Shown: positions 9,924 to 19,263 of the stretch, in pieces
Layout of the letters: each line of letters starts with the position of its first letter
How positions within the stretch are numbered: the stretch's first letter is position 1
From: Stachybotrys elegans
Taxonomy: Eukaryota > Ascomycota > Sordariomycetes > Hypocreales > Stachybotryaceae
Reading direction: 5' to 3'
Assembly (NCBI GenBank): GCA_020746835.1
Contig: JAGPNK010000052.1
Coordinates: 1 to 29,057, forward strand
DNA: 29,057 nucleotides
Position numbers and translations under genes: made by a program
The notes under the pieces: generated by a model
Databases searched by the model: none
What the model saw: the letters and a program-made list of their open reading frames with translations, nothing else
Told to the model about the DNA's origin: nothing

Positions 9924-10628
9924 ATGTCGTCAACCCAGGCAAGCGAATCCTTGGACATCGTGGCAAGTCACTCAATCTTCACTTCAGGTTACAGCTACGC
10001 CGAGTATGAGTCCCTTTTTCCATACACAGCCTACCCATACAGAGCCTATTCACACGCAGCCTATCCATGCACAGACAACGCCGACACCGGTCATCTCGCC
10101 CTATCATCTTTGTCTTCTCCATGGTGCATACCAACCTACGGAAACCTGATCCAAGATATCTACATACCGCGGGCTCTTCCCCCTCCTGAACTATATTTTT
10201 CTTCGTCAGCCTTTCCTTACTCAACAAATAGCGCGGTTGCTCTTGGGTACCCGCCCGCTGGAGCTTGGTCCTCTCCTGAATTGTTAGAGAGTCACCGAAA
10301 TGTGACACCTCTTACTCATTCCGCTGAAGCGAAAGGGACTTGCGAAGATGGTACTGACACGGCACAAACTTTATCGGCCAGAAGCCATCAAAAGAAGTTT
10401 GACCTTAGCCTCCTGAGGGTGGAGGATCAGTTCATTGTGAGGAGGAAAATGATAAAAGAGGATTGGAAAAAAATTCGTCAAGACTTTATCAAGCAATGGA
10501 AGCCTATCTCTATACCCGCTTTAGGTATGAGGTGGCTTAGAATGAGAAGATCGCATCCCGAAATCGAAGAGATCCACAAGAAAGCCAAAAGAAGGAGCGC
10601 TGGAGATATTGAGGACAAATCGGTATAA
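9924..10628 (+). CDS. Small Myb/SANT-like DNA-binding protein
   Basis: A single-exon ATG-to-TAA frame of 234 aa. The C-terminal third (about residues 153-205) reads LRVEDQFIVRRKMIKEDWKK, then IRQDF and ALGMRWLRMRR. This looks like a one-repeat Myb/SANT helix set as found in small fungal nuclear proteins (acidic start of helix 1, W in helix 2, and an ALxMRxLRxR recognition helix). A strongly basic tail (HKKAKRR) suits nuclear localisation. The N-terminal part is disordered and Tyr/Pro/Ser-rich, with a short AYPYRAYSHAAYP repeat. The A-rich 3' flank has AATAAA-like motifs at about 10706-10735. The neighbours are repeats, so no operon-like context exists. Targets unknown. Confidence 0.55.
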   Translation: MSSTQASESLDIVASHSIFTSGYSYAEYESLFPYTAYPYRAYSHAAYPCTDNADTGHLALSSLSSPWCIPTYGNLIQDIYIPRALPPPELYFSSSAFPYSTNSAVALGYPPAGAWSSPELLESHRNVTPLTHSAEAKGTCEDGTDTAQTLSARSHQKKFDLSLLRVEDQFIVRRKMIKEDWKKIRQDFIKQWKPISIPALGMRWLRMRRSHPEIEEIHKKAKRRSAGDIEDKSV

Positions 10629-10982
10629 AGAGAAGGGAAAATCATATTCTAGACATCTACCTGTCTCTATCATTTCACTTGCATTAACTGAAACTTTTAA
10701 GTACAGTAAAATAAAATAAATAAAAATGGAAAATAAAAATGCAAAATTGTGGATAAGTGAGTCAGGTCGGTATTATTGAAAGACTAAGTCTCAGTTCTAT
10801 ATATAGCAAACCACCATTGCACGGATGACATTGCCCTTAACGTATATCATGACCCATGATACCCAAACTGACACAGACCTTCATAGTCAAGCATCGCCGG
10901 CTTCACCAAAATCTCCCATCACGTTGAAATCTCCCATCATGTTGAATTATGGTGCATAATTAGTCAGCAACTGTATGGCGAC
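10629..10982. other. 3' flank and spacer
   Basis: AT-rich 3' flank of the Myb/SANT-like gene with A/T runs, then unassigned sequence. It includes a tandem pair of ATCTCCCATCA(C/T)GTTGAA at about 10910-10945. The last nine bases (10974-10982, TATGGCGAC) are the left target duplication of the next element. Confidence 0.5.
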
Positions 10983-11095
10983 GGGACCTCATAGGTGCAC
11001 CCACCCCGGTGCGTTTAGAGCTGCACCGACGGGTCGGTGCAAATAGAGGGCCTACTGCAATAAGGGTCACATGACTATCCCTGTGCTGCTAGCAA

Positions 11096-11345
11096 AGGTT
11101 ATCATTAGGGCTGCCAGCAGAGGTCAGAATCGCAGCCACCGGCGAAGGTCAGGATCAGGGGTGCCGGCAGAGGTCATCATCAGGGCTGCTGGCAGAGGTC
11201 ATAGTCAGGGCTGCCGGCGAAGGTCATCATTAGGGCTGCCGGCGAAGGTTATCATAAGGGCTGCCGGCAGAGGTCATAGTTAGGGCTGCTAGCAGAGGTT
11301 ATAGTCAGGTCTGCCGGCAGAGGTCAGGATCGCAGCCGCTAGCAA
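11096..11345 (+). repeat. Left satellite arm, ten 25-bp units
   Basis: Ten contiguous 25-bp units start AGGT and follow the pattern AGGTCATNNTCAGGGCTGCC then GGCGA or GGCAG. Some units carry CGCAGCC in place of AGGGCTG. A degraded half unit precedes them and a partial unit follows. The open frame across this arm (11071-11283) is a consequence of the repeat and not a gene. Confidence 0.85.
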
Positions 11346-11395
11346 AGGTTATAGTTACAGATAGCTATTAATATTTAAATACCTTTGCCTATAGC

Positions 11396-11622
11396 CCTGA
11401 TAATGACCTCTGCTGGCACCCCTGATCCTGACCTTCGCTGGCAGCCCTGATGATGACCTTCGCTGGCGGCTGCAATCCTGACCTCTGCCAGCAGCCCTGA
11501 CTATGACCTCTGCCGGCACCCCTGATCCTGACCTTCGCCGGCAGCCCTGATAATAACCTTCGCCGGCGGCTGCGATCCTGACCTCTGCCGGCAGCCCTAA
11601 TGATGACCTATGCTGGCGGAAG
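11396..11622 (-). repeat. Right satellite arm, about nine inverted 25-bp units
   Basis: These are the same 25-bp units as in the left arm in reverse complement (for example CTGCCGGCAGCCCTGATNAT then GACCT). Variant units with the GGCTGCGATCCTGACC form appear in both arms, which suggests the arms arose by inverted duplication. The centre between the arms (about 11346-11395) is AT-rich. Confidence 0.85.
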
Positions 11623-11721
11623 CCTTGATGCTACTTACATAACAATCCGTATTTGCACCGACGGGTGGGTGCAGCTCTATTCGCACCGGGGTGGGTGCAC
11701 CTATGAGGTCCCTATGGCGAC

Positions 11722-11898
11722 GGAGCCACATAGAGTGCGGGTATGTGGCTTCTGTGGGGGCAATATGTGACATGACGGTTTCCATCTATCACCCTACATT
11801 TAGACAAAGATTGGAAGTCATGTGGAGAACGAGAAATTCAGTCTAGGTTGCGATTCCCGCACAATATTTCATTTGGCTCTACCGTCTAGAAACCAACG
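11722..11898. other. Spacer
   Basis: Short unassigned spacer between the foldback element and the cyclin-like frame. Nothing recognised. Confidence 0.4.
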
Positions 11899-12657
11899 CT
11901 ACTGCACCAATCCTATTCCATAGTAATGACTTCCACCTGGGTGAGGCCGCCTATTGTGACGACAGCGTTTGTATTGTGTAGAAAATCCATCGCCTTTATC
12001 CGCCATTTGTTCCACGCCCAAAGCTATTCGCTTCATGGTAGGCCTGATAATAGCCGTCGGACCCGGCAATAATGATTCTCGAACGTGCATCAGCGTTTCC
12101 TCAGAAACACTAAAGTTCCACTGCAGCAAAGCCAGAAACTCTAACTCAAACTTGTGATACTGAGACAAAGACATCCTAAAAGCACCCAGTAAATCCCTCG
12201 CCAGTGGCACACTTCGGAAAGAGTAATCATGGATGACTTTGTTGGCTGTCATAAGGGCCGCTAGGAAGAATCGGTGTTGGCTGCACCTTTGAACCCGGCG
12301 AATTTGGCGTAGAAGTGATATTGACCTTTGGAGATAAACAATAGCAAATAAATAATCCACCTCCTTAAATAGGCAGCTTCTAACTGAAAAGTCAATGAAT
12401 GTATCCAACCTTACCCCAGGGCAGGAACAGGGAACGGTGGACTTTTGGGCAAGCCCGAGCGTCGCAACGATCGAGTTGAGTCGCTTGATGATGGCGAACC
12501 AATGCATCAGTTCTTTCTTGGAGAACGATTCAATACGATTGACGAGACGGCCTATAGCCTTTTATGATCCAGGACCGATTCTAGCAGCCATTGACGGATG
12601 TGCTTCCTCATTTAGGACTGCGCTTGTGGGCATCACTAACTTCACGAAGTCGCCCAT
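11899..12657 (-). pseudogene. Cyclin-box protein, interrupted by one in-frame stop
   Basis: The intact C-terminal frame (12507-11899, 202 aa) has a cyclin-box-like helix set: FKEVDYLFAIVYLQR, then HRFFLAALMTANKVIHDYSF, then FELEFLALLQWNFSV. This is the arrangement of Pho80/Pcl-type fungal cyclins, regulatory partners of cyclin-dependent kinases. Continuing upstream in the same frame gives ARIGPGS, a TAA at 12564-12562, then KAIGRLVNRIESFSKKEL, with a well-placed ATG at 12657. No GT-AG pair of reasonable length removes the stop, so it looks like a single nonsense change in an otherwise coherent frame. Translation from the Met at 12507 would give a shortened protein still holding the box. Whether it is functional cannot be told. 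Confidence 0.55.
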
Positions 12658-13184
12658 TCTGACATGGACAACGTCTTTGGTGATGGGAACAGGTTAGCAA
12701 GGAGAAAAGGCTTATTAGATGTAAGTATGCACTTATGCCGCTTTGAGTGTATGGATATTTACCAGTACCTACCTGGTTTTTACCAGTCATTATGGCATAG
12801 CTAGCCTCACCACTCAAAAAGCTGAGTCATTTGATTGCCTGCTGGGCAGTAGATTAACGGTACTGTGTATGTTAGTCATGCATCTGTGCAGGGATCATTG
12901 GATACGACGGATTAGTTCCAGCGAATATCCAGCGAATTTAGATGGTTAGACTTGATATGTATATGCCGTTAGTGTGCTTCTCGAAAGAAACAAAGATCAT
13001 CACACTCAAAGGAGCATGGCTTTACATGGGGGTTACGTGGAGGCGTGCTTATTTTGCTTGTCACCAGATGAATAACGGTGGCGGAGGTGCTGTGGTTTGA
13101 GGCTCTGCGTACTTGCCTGTTTACTTTCCAAAATATACGAATTTTGGTCGCGGCAGATCTTCCCACTCTGTCTGACCCAATGAT
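12658..13184. other. Intergenic, nothing recognised
   Basis: Upstream flank of the cyclin-like frame. There are only short overlapping ORFs on both strands and no recognisable domain or repeat from other parts of the window. Confidence 0.45.
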
Positions 13185-13393
13185 TGTGGGATTTCCCGTT
13201 CGTGTGCCCCAATGGTATACAGACCAGTGACTTCGAGGAGGCCCCCTCTGACGATAAAGACGATATCAGATCAATAGATATGTAACAATTGGTTAGAAAA
13301 TTCGATTGAGAAAAGCTTGACACTTGTGGCTGCGGCGGATGTCAAAGTTTTCCAGCCACCTGTATACAGCAATTGGCCAGAAGCTTCCGTCGC
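13185..13393 (+). repeat. Left arm: dispersed repeat, copy 3
   Basis: Starts TGTGGGATTTCCCGTTCG and contains GACTTCGAGGAGGCC, CGATTGAGAAAAGCTTG, GTGGCTGCGGC, TTTTCCAGCCACCTGT and AGAAGCTTCCGTCGC in the same order as the reverse complement of 15003-15196. It carries a 6-bp insertion (ACACTT) relative to the right arm. Confidence 0.8.
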
Positions 13394-13570
13394 GATGCCG
13401 CCGTGGCGTCGGGTGCCTGAACATACGAGAAGCCTTCTGCGATGTGGCTTCGGCGAGTGATGCAGTCGGGCAACGTACGAGACGGCTTGTTCCGGTGGGC
13501 TCGGTCGATGCGATATGAAGGTTTTCGATGACTGCAAAATGGATTCCGGTGACTCGATCTGCTGCTGGTT
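13342..13570 (+). repeat. Segment shared with 27297-27552
   Basis: From GTCAAAGTTTTCCAGCCACC on, this segment continues past the inverted-repeat arm and matches the 27.3 kb copy through GATGCCGCCGTGGCGTCGGG, ACATACGAGAAG, GAGTGA(T/C)GCAGTCGGG and GGGCTCGGTCGA. The repeat family is therefore longer than the ~200 bp seen in the short copies, and different copies preserve different parts of it. Confidence 0.65.
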
Positions 13571-13660
13571 TGATGGCTTCGGCGGGTGATTGGATCAAAG
13601 TTGCGGGGGAGAAAATTTTGTCGAGCCTGCTGCCTGACAATCTGTTGGGGCCTTGATGTC

Positions 13661-13871
13661 TATAAGATACGCTCTCTGCTTTCCTCCAAGATAGAACATC
13701 AACCACAACATCTCTCCCACATCCACCAGATCCAGCAAGACCAAAACCAAGAAAGCCCTCTATACAACAAGACATCACAATGGCGAAGTCAGGCCACAAG
13801 GTAAGAAGTCCTCAGCCCAGGCCTTGATTATCCTGTGAGCCAAACGTTGCTGACTCTGTCTGCTATGCCAA
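13661..13871 (+). promoter_or_regulatory. TATA box, leader, 7-codon first exon and intron
   Basis: TATAAG at 13661-13666 lies about 115 bp before an ATG at 13780 in good context (CATCACAATGGCG). The leader is CA-rich, like well-expressed fungal genes. The ATG opens MAKSGHK followed by GTAAGA, a GCTGAC branch and an AAG acceptor at 13869-13871. Spliced this way, the next exon enters the M16 sequence in the wrong frame and stops after 28 codons. The 5' part therefore looks like a working gene start joined to foreign sequence, or a gene that has shifted frame. Confidence 0.4.
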
Positions 13872-14846
13872 GCCCTCGGCGACCCTTTGCTGCTTCAAGC
13901 AACAAAGAAAGGACCGCAAAGAGTGGCTGACCCAATGATTACCTGGGATTTACTGTCAGAGAAGCTGAGCGAAGGCAAGGATATGATCAAGACCAATTCG
14001 CCCAGGGCATTGCTTAGTGAGGACGGCAAGGAGCCTGGCAAGATTGGTGTGACTATGGTGCCTATTTCTACTCTTGAAAGCTCCTTTTCCATCAGCACGG
14101 GCAGCGGCCTCAACGGTTACAATGATGCCCGCCTGGCAGCAACTTCACTAGCCATCCAGTATCTGGAAATCCCCGAAGGTCCTCTCTGGAACGTTGTACA
14201 AGGTGCCGGCTATGCCTACCACGCACATTTTGCTCGTGACATTCAGTCTGGTGTACTATCATACCGAGTCATTCGCTCTCCAGACGCCCACAAGGCCATC
14301 GCGGTATCCAGACAGGCGATTCAAGACATCTCGGCTAGCACTACTCCGATTAAAAAGCACCTTCTTAAGGACGCTGTCAGCCAGATTGTGGTCATGTTCG
14401 CCGACCATCTAGCAACCACACCCAATGCAACCGAGCAAAATTTTGTGCTGAGCGTCATCAGGGGCTTGCCACTAAACTGGTCCAAAACTTTTCTCAAGGC
14501 GGTGAGTGAAGTAACTGAGGATCAGATTAAAGATGTCATGCGAAAACTTATCCTCCCTATATTTTAGCCTGGCGAGAGCAACGTGTTGGTTACGTGTGGA
14601 AAGCTGATGACCAAGGTAGTCACCCCTTATACTATTTGCTGATTGTACTAACAAAATGAACAGGGCATGAAGAATTCTTTCCAGGGCATGGGCTACAAAG
14701 GCCACATCAGGTCCCTGGATAACTTCGGAGACGAGTATGGCATGGCGGTTTGAAATCCCATCAAGGGTGAGGAGGATGAGGACGATTGTGGTGAAGATGA
14801 TGATGGTGGTGCTACGGGAGATGGTGGTAAGATTGACCATACATAG
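13872..14846 (+). pseudogene. C-terminal remnant of an M16 zinc metalloprotease gene
   Basis: The frame 13872-14564 matches the C-terminal region of large fungal M16 (insulinase-type) metalloproteases like yeast YOL098C/SDD3: QATKKGPQRVADPMITWDLL, then STLESSFSI, GPLWNVVQGAGYAY, ARDIQSG and an alternating VSQIVVMFADH block. A TAG at 14565-14567 sits where the family usually continues F-K-P-G-E, and PGESNVLVTCGKLM follows in frame. An intron (14616-14663, TACTAAC branch, CAG) leads to GMGYKGHIRS and a second stop at 14751-14753. An Asp/Glu-rich tail (EEDEDDCGEDDDGG) then runs to 14846. The N-terminal half with the HxxEH zinc motif is absent. The retained intron points to capture of genomic DNA and not to a retrocopy. 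Confidence 0.75.
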
Positions 14847-15002
14847 TCAATAACAGCGGCCAATTTTTCTTTTCTTCTTCTGAAGGTCGCTGATACGGTA
14901 GAATAGAGTTTATTCTTTTCCAGTCACATTCATACCGTGAAGCTACTCGTGGTAGAATATGTCCTAGCCAAAGGCTGAATCACTTGATGGATATATGTCT
15001 TG

Positions 15003-15196
15003 GCGACGGAAGCTTCTAGCCAATTGCGACAGGTGGCTGGAAAACTTTGATATCAGCCGCAGCCACAAGCTTTTCTCAATCGAATTTCCTAGCCAACTAT
15101 TATCTATTGATCTGATATTGTCTTTATCGTCAGAGGAGGCCTCCTCGAAGTCACTGGTCTGTATCCCATTGGGGCACACGAACGGGAAATCCCACA
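15003..15196 (-). repeat. Right arm: dispersed repeat, copy 4
   Basis: Reverse complement of the left arm at 13185-13393, close to 90 percent identical by eye. It is the least degraded copy, since its GATACAGACC and GAGGCCTCCTC blocks lack changes seen elsewhere. The outer end is CGAACGGGAAATCCCACA, followed by TAATGTC. Confidence 0.8.
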
Positions 15197-15506
15197 TAAT
15201 GTCTTCTCTCAATGAAGTTGGCAGGTTGACCTATAATGATATTGCACTCATGAAAGTCCGTGCAAGGTGGAAAACTAGCATAGTCTTTGATAATAAATTG
15301 CTGTAGGCACGGTGGTATCAAATTCCCTGCCCGTCAGCGAAGCAGTGACTAATATTAAAGGAGGAGCAAGATGTCGACAGTAAATATCTACAGTCAAGAG
15401 CACTTGTCTTCTATGTCTCTGAGAAAACATTAGTAAAATAGGGTAGATGTCTCGACATCCCGTCACATCACATACCTGCGCATGTGTGGCTTGTGACGGT
15501 GCTCGC
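15197..15506. other. Spacer before the LINE
   Basis: No gene recognised. A short TGGTATCA motif at about 15311-15318 resembles part of a retrotransposon primer-binding site, but nothing around it supports that reading. Confidence 0.4.
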
Positions 15507-18500
15507 AGCCACTCGGCCGCTCGGCCAGTCGGCTACCCTGTACGGGCAGCCTGACAATGGCCTCGTTGTTCTTCACCTTCCTTTGTAATCACACTTTCTT
15601 GGCACGCTGCTGTTAAGGAAGTGGCCCTGAACCACATACATTTGCCTAACAATTGCATCACAACTCGTTCAGTCTGCGCGCTGCGCAGCGCTCGGCGGCC
15701 GCGACGGCATCAGCCACGCCTGGCCCCCAGTATCCCAATGGACTTACATGGAACATTATCACCCCCCAAAGGGCCCGTGCAGCCCTTTTACGCAGAAGCA
15801 TTCCAACGGTCGAGCAACCAATCAGCGCAACGCCCAGGCGACAGCCACACCTGGCTCAGACACCCTCGTCACCAACCAACAGGATCTCGGCTGCTGCAGC
15901 CGCGGAAGGAACGCACCACGCCATCTCGGACACCCTGCCCCCGCCACAGGGAGAGGATCAGCCAATAAGCGTTGCGGAAGCTGCCACCAGGCTTGCGCAA
16001 GAATATACTGAGACTTACAACACCAAATTAACCGTGTTCCGAGCCTTTTGGGCAGCCTTCGAAGAAACCGCAAGGCAATTCACGACTAAGCCGGAACGGG
16101 AGTTTGCCCAAAACTTCGCAACAAGTTTCCTGGACTTCTGGAATCAAGCCCTTACCGCGCCAAAACCGACATACAGCAGCGTCGCCGCAGGTCCAACGAC
16201 CAACACCTGCATCTCAGCTCCCGCCACTATAGCTCACCCCCATCAACAACCACAACAACAACAGCAAAATTTTCCACGTCCCCAGGGGCAACAGAATCCC
16301 GCCGCCCCACCAGTTCGGCCCGTCGAGGATCTGCGGGTCTTCATCCGACTCGGCGCTGAAGCACAAGCTAGGTCGCAGACCAGCTACGCCATCAGAACGC
16401 ATATCGCGCAAAAGACGGGAATCAACCCCCAATCCATTCATGCCATCCCCGTCGCTTCCGGCTGGGCTATACGACCAACCGACGCGGCTACCCGTGATAG
16501 ACTCCTCCAACAAAAGGACGAGTGGTCCCACGAACTAGGCGCGACTACCATCGAGACTAGCCAGAAATGGTACAAATACGTTGTGCCTAACTGCCCTCGC
16601 CGGCTTACAGACCTACAAGGCAATGTAGTCGACTATGACTCGGCGGCTAGGGACGAGATCAAATGCCAAACAGGCCTTGAGCCTGTGAGTGTTCAGCCAT
16701 CCCGGCATGACTCGGAGGAACTCCCGTCCAAGACGCTCATTGTATCTTTTACGGAACCGACCAAGCGTTTCTGGACTCTATTTGGAGTCAGCTCACCTGC
16801 TAAACTCATCAACAAGCCACAAGCACCAAGACAATGCACCATCTGCTGGGACTACCACAGTCAGCAGGGGTGCAGACGATTACCAATCTGCAAGTCCTGC
16901 GGCAAATCAGCCCACGGGGGGGAAGCCTGTAGAACGCCGATACAGTGCATCAACTGCCTAGCACCACACGAGGCCGACGAAACAGCCAAGTGCCCGGCGT
17001 ACCCGAGGCGTGTGCACGGAATGCTCCGACGTCTAACGAGAGAGCAAAAAGAAATGGCCCGAAAGATTGGCAGGGAGCTGTTCTATCAAAAGCACCCGGA
17101 ACTGCGTTCCAACCAACAGCAACAGCCCCAGCCAAACGGCGCAGGAGGCCAGCTCCAGCACGACCAAGAAGGCGCTGCTGATCGGGCGGCCCGGACCAGA
17201 AGCCCTACCATCAATACGGTAGTCACGGCGCCCTCCTGCATCATGGTGGCCACGACGCCTGAGCCAGAAGGAGTAGCCTCGCCCCTCAAGAGGCGCCGAC
17301 AGCATGAGATCGTTCTTCTCCAAGAACCATGGACAACCACCAGAGGCCAACGTTGCCTCACAAAAACACACCCCTCCTTCGATACCTTCTCTCCCGTAGA
17401 CGAGTGGTCCGACACTGACACGCGACCCCGGGTCATGACATACGTCAGAAGACGGCCCGAACTTCTGGCGGACCAGATCCGACCAGAAACGACCAGAGAC
17501 ATCCTCTGGCTTACAGTAAATAACATAACAATAGTCAACTTCTACCGACAGCCATACTACGACGTAGCCCTCGACACCCTACTGCGCTGGCCTATCCCTC
17601 CCAGATGCCTTATATCAGGCGACTTCAATGCGAAGCACCCCACGTGGCAGACTGGCCGCCTCGAAGGCCGAGGCGAGGACATTGCCTCCTGGGCATCGGA
17701 GAACAGGCTTGCTCTACTAAACGAGACTGACATACCTACTAACCCACATGGCAACACAATAGACTTAGCCTTCACTAACATCGGATTGGCCGAAGCCACG
17801 GTCGAGGACCATCTCGCTACCAGCTCCGACCACTTCACGGTGAGTATAACTCTACCTGAGATGCAGCGCGTAACAGCACGACCTGGGCGGGTCCGCGTCT
17901 CTTCCGATGAGGAGGTGAAGCGGTTTGCAGAGATTGTAGAGGCTGCGAACACTGGTGTGCCAGCCGACACCTCTACACCCGAACAACTCGATGCTCTGGC
18001 CTCTGATCTCGTAGACACACTCCAACGAGCTGCGAACGCAGCGGGGCGCACAATACGCAAGGGGACCAGGAGCGCGCCCTGGTGGACCGAAGAATGCGCC
18101 GCTGCCGCCGCTGAATACCGAGCGATCAGGAGGGTTTATCCTCTAGGCTTCTGTAAGGAAGTGCAAATTGCTAGAAAGGACTTCCAGCGCGTCATCAGAA
18201 GAGAGAAGCGACTTTACTGGCGCAGGCTCATCGACAGCTTCTCCGACAGCACCTCCATCTTCAAGGCGGTGAGGTGGCTAAAGTCACCCGGTGCCTTCCA
18301 GCCTCCACCACTCCAGGTCGACGACGTGGTGTACGAGACCCAACATGAGAAGGCCGAGGCACTGCGGCGGGCCACTCTGGAGCGCCGCACTGCAGAAGAC
18401 GACATACCAGACCCCTGGATCCCAATAGAATCACCCAGAGAAATCCCTTTTTCTCCCGAAGTGACATCAGAGGAAGTAAAAGACGCGATACTACGAACCG

Positions 18501-18790
18501 GCAACACGTCTCCGGGCGCAGATAACATTACTGTCAAGCTGCTACAAGCGTCCTGGCATGCTATCAGCGATCACGTCTGTCGCCTCTTCCAAGGATGCCT
18601 GTCTATAGGCCACCACCCGAAAGCGTTCCGCGAGGCCGAAGTCGTGATGATCCCGAAACCCGGGAGGAGAGACCTCACTTCCGCCCGCTCGTGGCGACCC
18701 ATCTCCCTGCTCTCATGCCTCGGGAAAGGCCTCGAGCGACTCATTGCCAGGCGACTAGCCTGGGCCTCGATACATTATGGCGTGCTGCAT
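15507..18790 (+). mobile_element. Non-LTR retrotransposon (LINE, Tad-like), 3'-truncated
   Basis: The segment carries a leader shared with 7822-7888, then a long frame with a gag-like zinc-knuckle region, an apurinic-type endonuclease and the first blocks of a reverse transcriptase. Similarity to the family stops abruptly after YGVLH at about 18790. The palm domain with its catalytic aspartates, the RNase H region and the 3' tail are missing. LINE copies are normally cut at the 5' end, so loss of the 3' side implies a later deletion or insertion and not incomplete reverse transcription. High GC and an open frame of over 1000 codons show no sign of heavy repeat-induced point mutation. Confidence 0.8.
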
Positions 18791-18802
18791 AGAAGGGAAT
18801 AG
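15653..18802 (+). pseudogene. LINE polyprotein: gag-like and endonuclease fused, RT truncated
   Basis: A frame of 1049 codons follows a stop, with no ATG in its first 450 codons, so the natural start is lost or in another frame. Residues about 1-390 are Ala/Pro/Gln-rich with a gag-like PVEDLRVFIRLG region. Three Cys clusters at about 394-449 (CTICWDYHSQQGC, CKSCGKSAHGGEAC, CINCLAPHEADETAKC) are nucleic-acid-binding knuckles. Endonuclease blocks follow: EIVLLQEPW (about 552), ISGDFNAKHPTW (about 656) and SSDHFTVSI (about 725). RT entry blocks TSARSWRPISLLSCLGKGLE appear at about 1000-1030. ORF1 and ORF2 are usually separate, and endonucleases begin with an Asn-containing strand before the QEPW motif. 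That strand is missing here, so an internal deletion probably fused the two. Not expected to be active. Confidence 0.8.
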
Positions 18803-19263
18803 TTAGTCAAGAGCTGGAGTGTTGGAAGGGACGGATAATTGGGTTGCAGTTGGAAAAAGCGCGTTAGATGCTGTGCTACTAGGATTATGCTTGAACATTA
18901 ATGATCCATATTCTTCTTAGATCTTTTATCTATACTCTGTTCGGACATAGGCTATGACGGCTCCGACCTGCCCCCCCCCCGAGTGCGAGGGCTCCAGGGG
19001 CTATGCCCAGAAGTAAGCGCGGTAAAATATCACCTATATTCTGCTGTCTGACATAATGAATAATCGCCTGCCGAGATGTGGCTGTAAAGTGCAAGGACGT
19101 CCACATTCTCCACAAGGCGCTGGTAGATGGCCCATCTCTATAGCAAGGAGGCGGAAAGAGAAGGTAGAAAAATGGGGAAGAAGAAATGAGGCAGGTAAAA
19201 GAAAATATTCGTCAAGATCATAGCTGTTCTCGAAGTAGGCAATCTCCCGCAAACGATTCCACT
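18803..19263. other. Spacer between LINE and phospholipase gene
   Basis: No gene recognised. It holds a run of ten C at about 18971-18980, flanked by GGCTCCGACCTG and GTGCGAGGGCTCC. The right part is the 3' flank of the leftward phospholipase gene. Confidence 0.5.

Larger units (their letters stand above)
10983..11712. mobile_element. Foldback (MULE-like) non-autonomous transposon, 730 bp
   Basis: The element is bounded by 62-bp terminal inverted repeats at 10983-11044 and 11651-11712. They begin GGGACCTCATAGGTGCACCC and differ at about 5 positions by eye. It is flanked by a perfect 9-bp direct repeat, TATGGCGAC, at 10974-10982 and 11713-11721. Long inverted repeats with a 9-bp duplication are characteristic of Mutator-like elements in established classifications. 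Inside, two arms of 25-bp tandem units run in opposite orientation around a short AT-rich centre, so the strand can fold almost end to end. There is no transposase, so it must be mobilised in trans. A hAT or other origin is not excluded. Confidence 0.85.
13185..15196. mobile_element. Inverted-repeat unit enclosing an M16 gene fragment
   Basis: A 2.0-kb segment starts TGTGGGATTTCCCGTTCG and ends CGAACGGGAAATCCCACA, with about 200-bp arms (13185-13393 and 15003-15196) that are inverted copies of each other. It encloses a TATA box, a short leader with an ATG, and a decayed piece of a metalloprotease gene with its intron. This resembles gene capture by a DNA transposon (Pack-type). No convincing target duplication was found at the outer edges (left flank CCAATGAT, right flank TAATGTCT). 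Two independent solo repeats in opposite orientation would look the same. Confidence 0.45.

Noticed and set aside
11071..11283. 70-codon ORF of repeated Arg/Gly/Ala peptides
   Set aside because: It is the translation of the 25-bp satellite arm. The 25-bp period cycles through all frames, so no repeat-coded protein is maintained.
15305..15325. TGGTATCA as a primer-binding site of an LTR retrotransposon
   Set aside because: The match is only eight bases and is not next to an LTR-like terminus. No LTR-element coding sequence (gag, integrase) is seen nearby.
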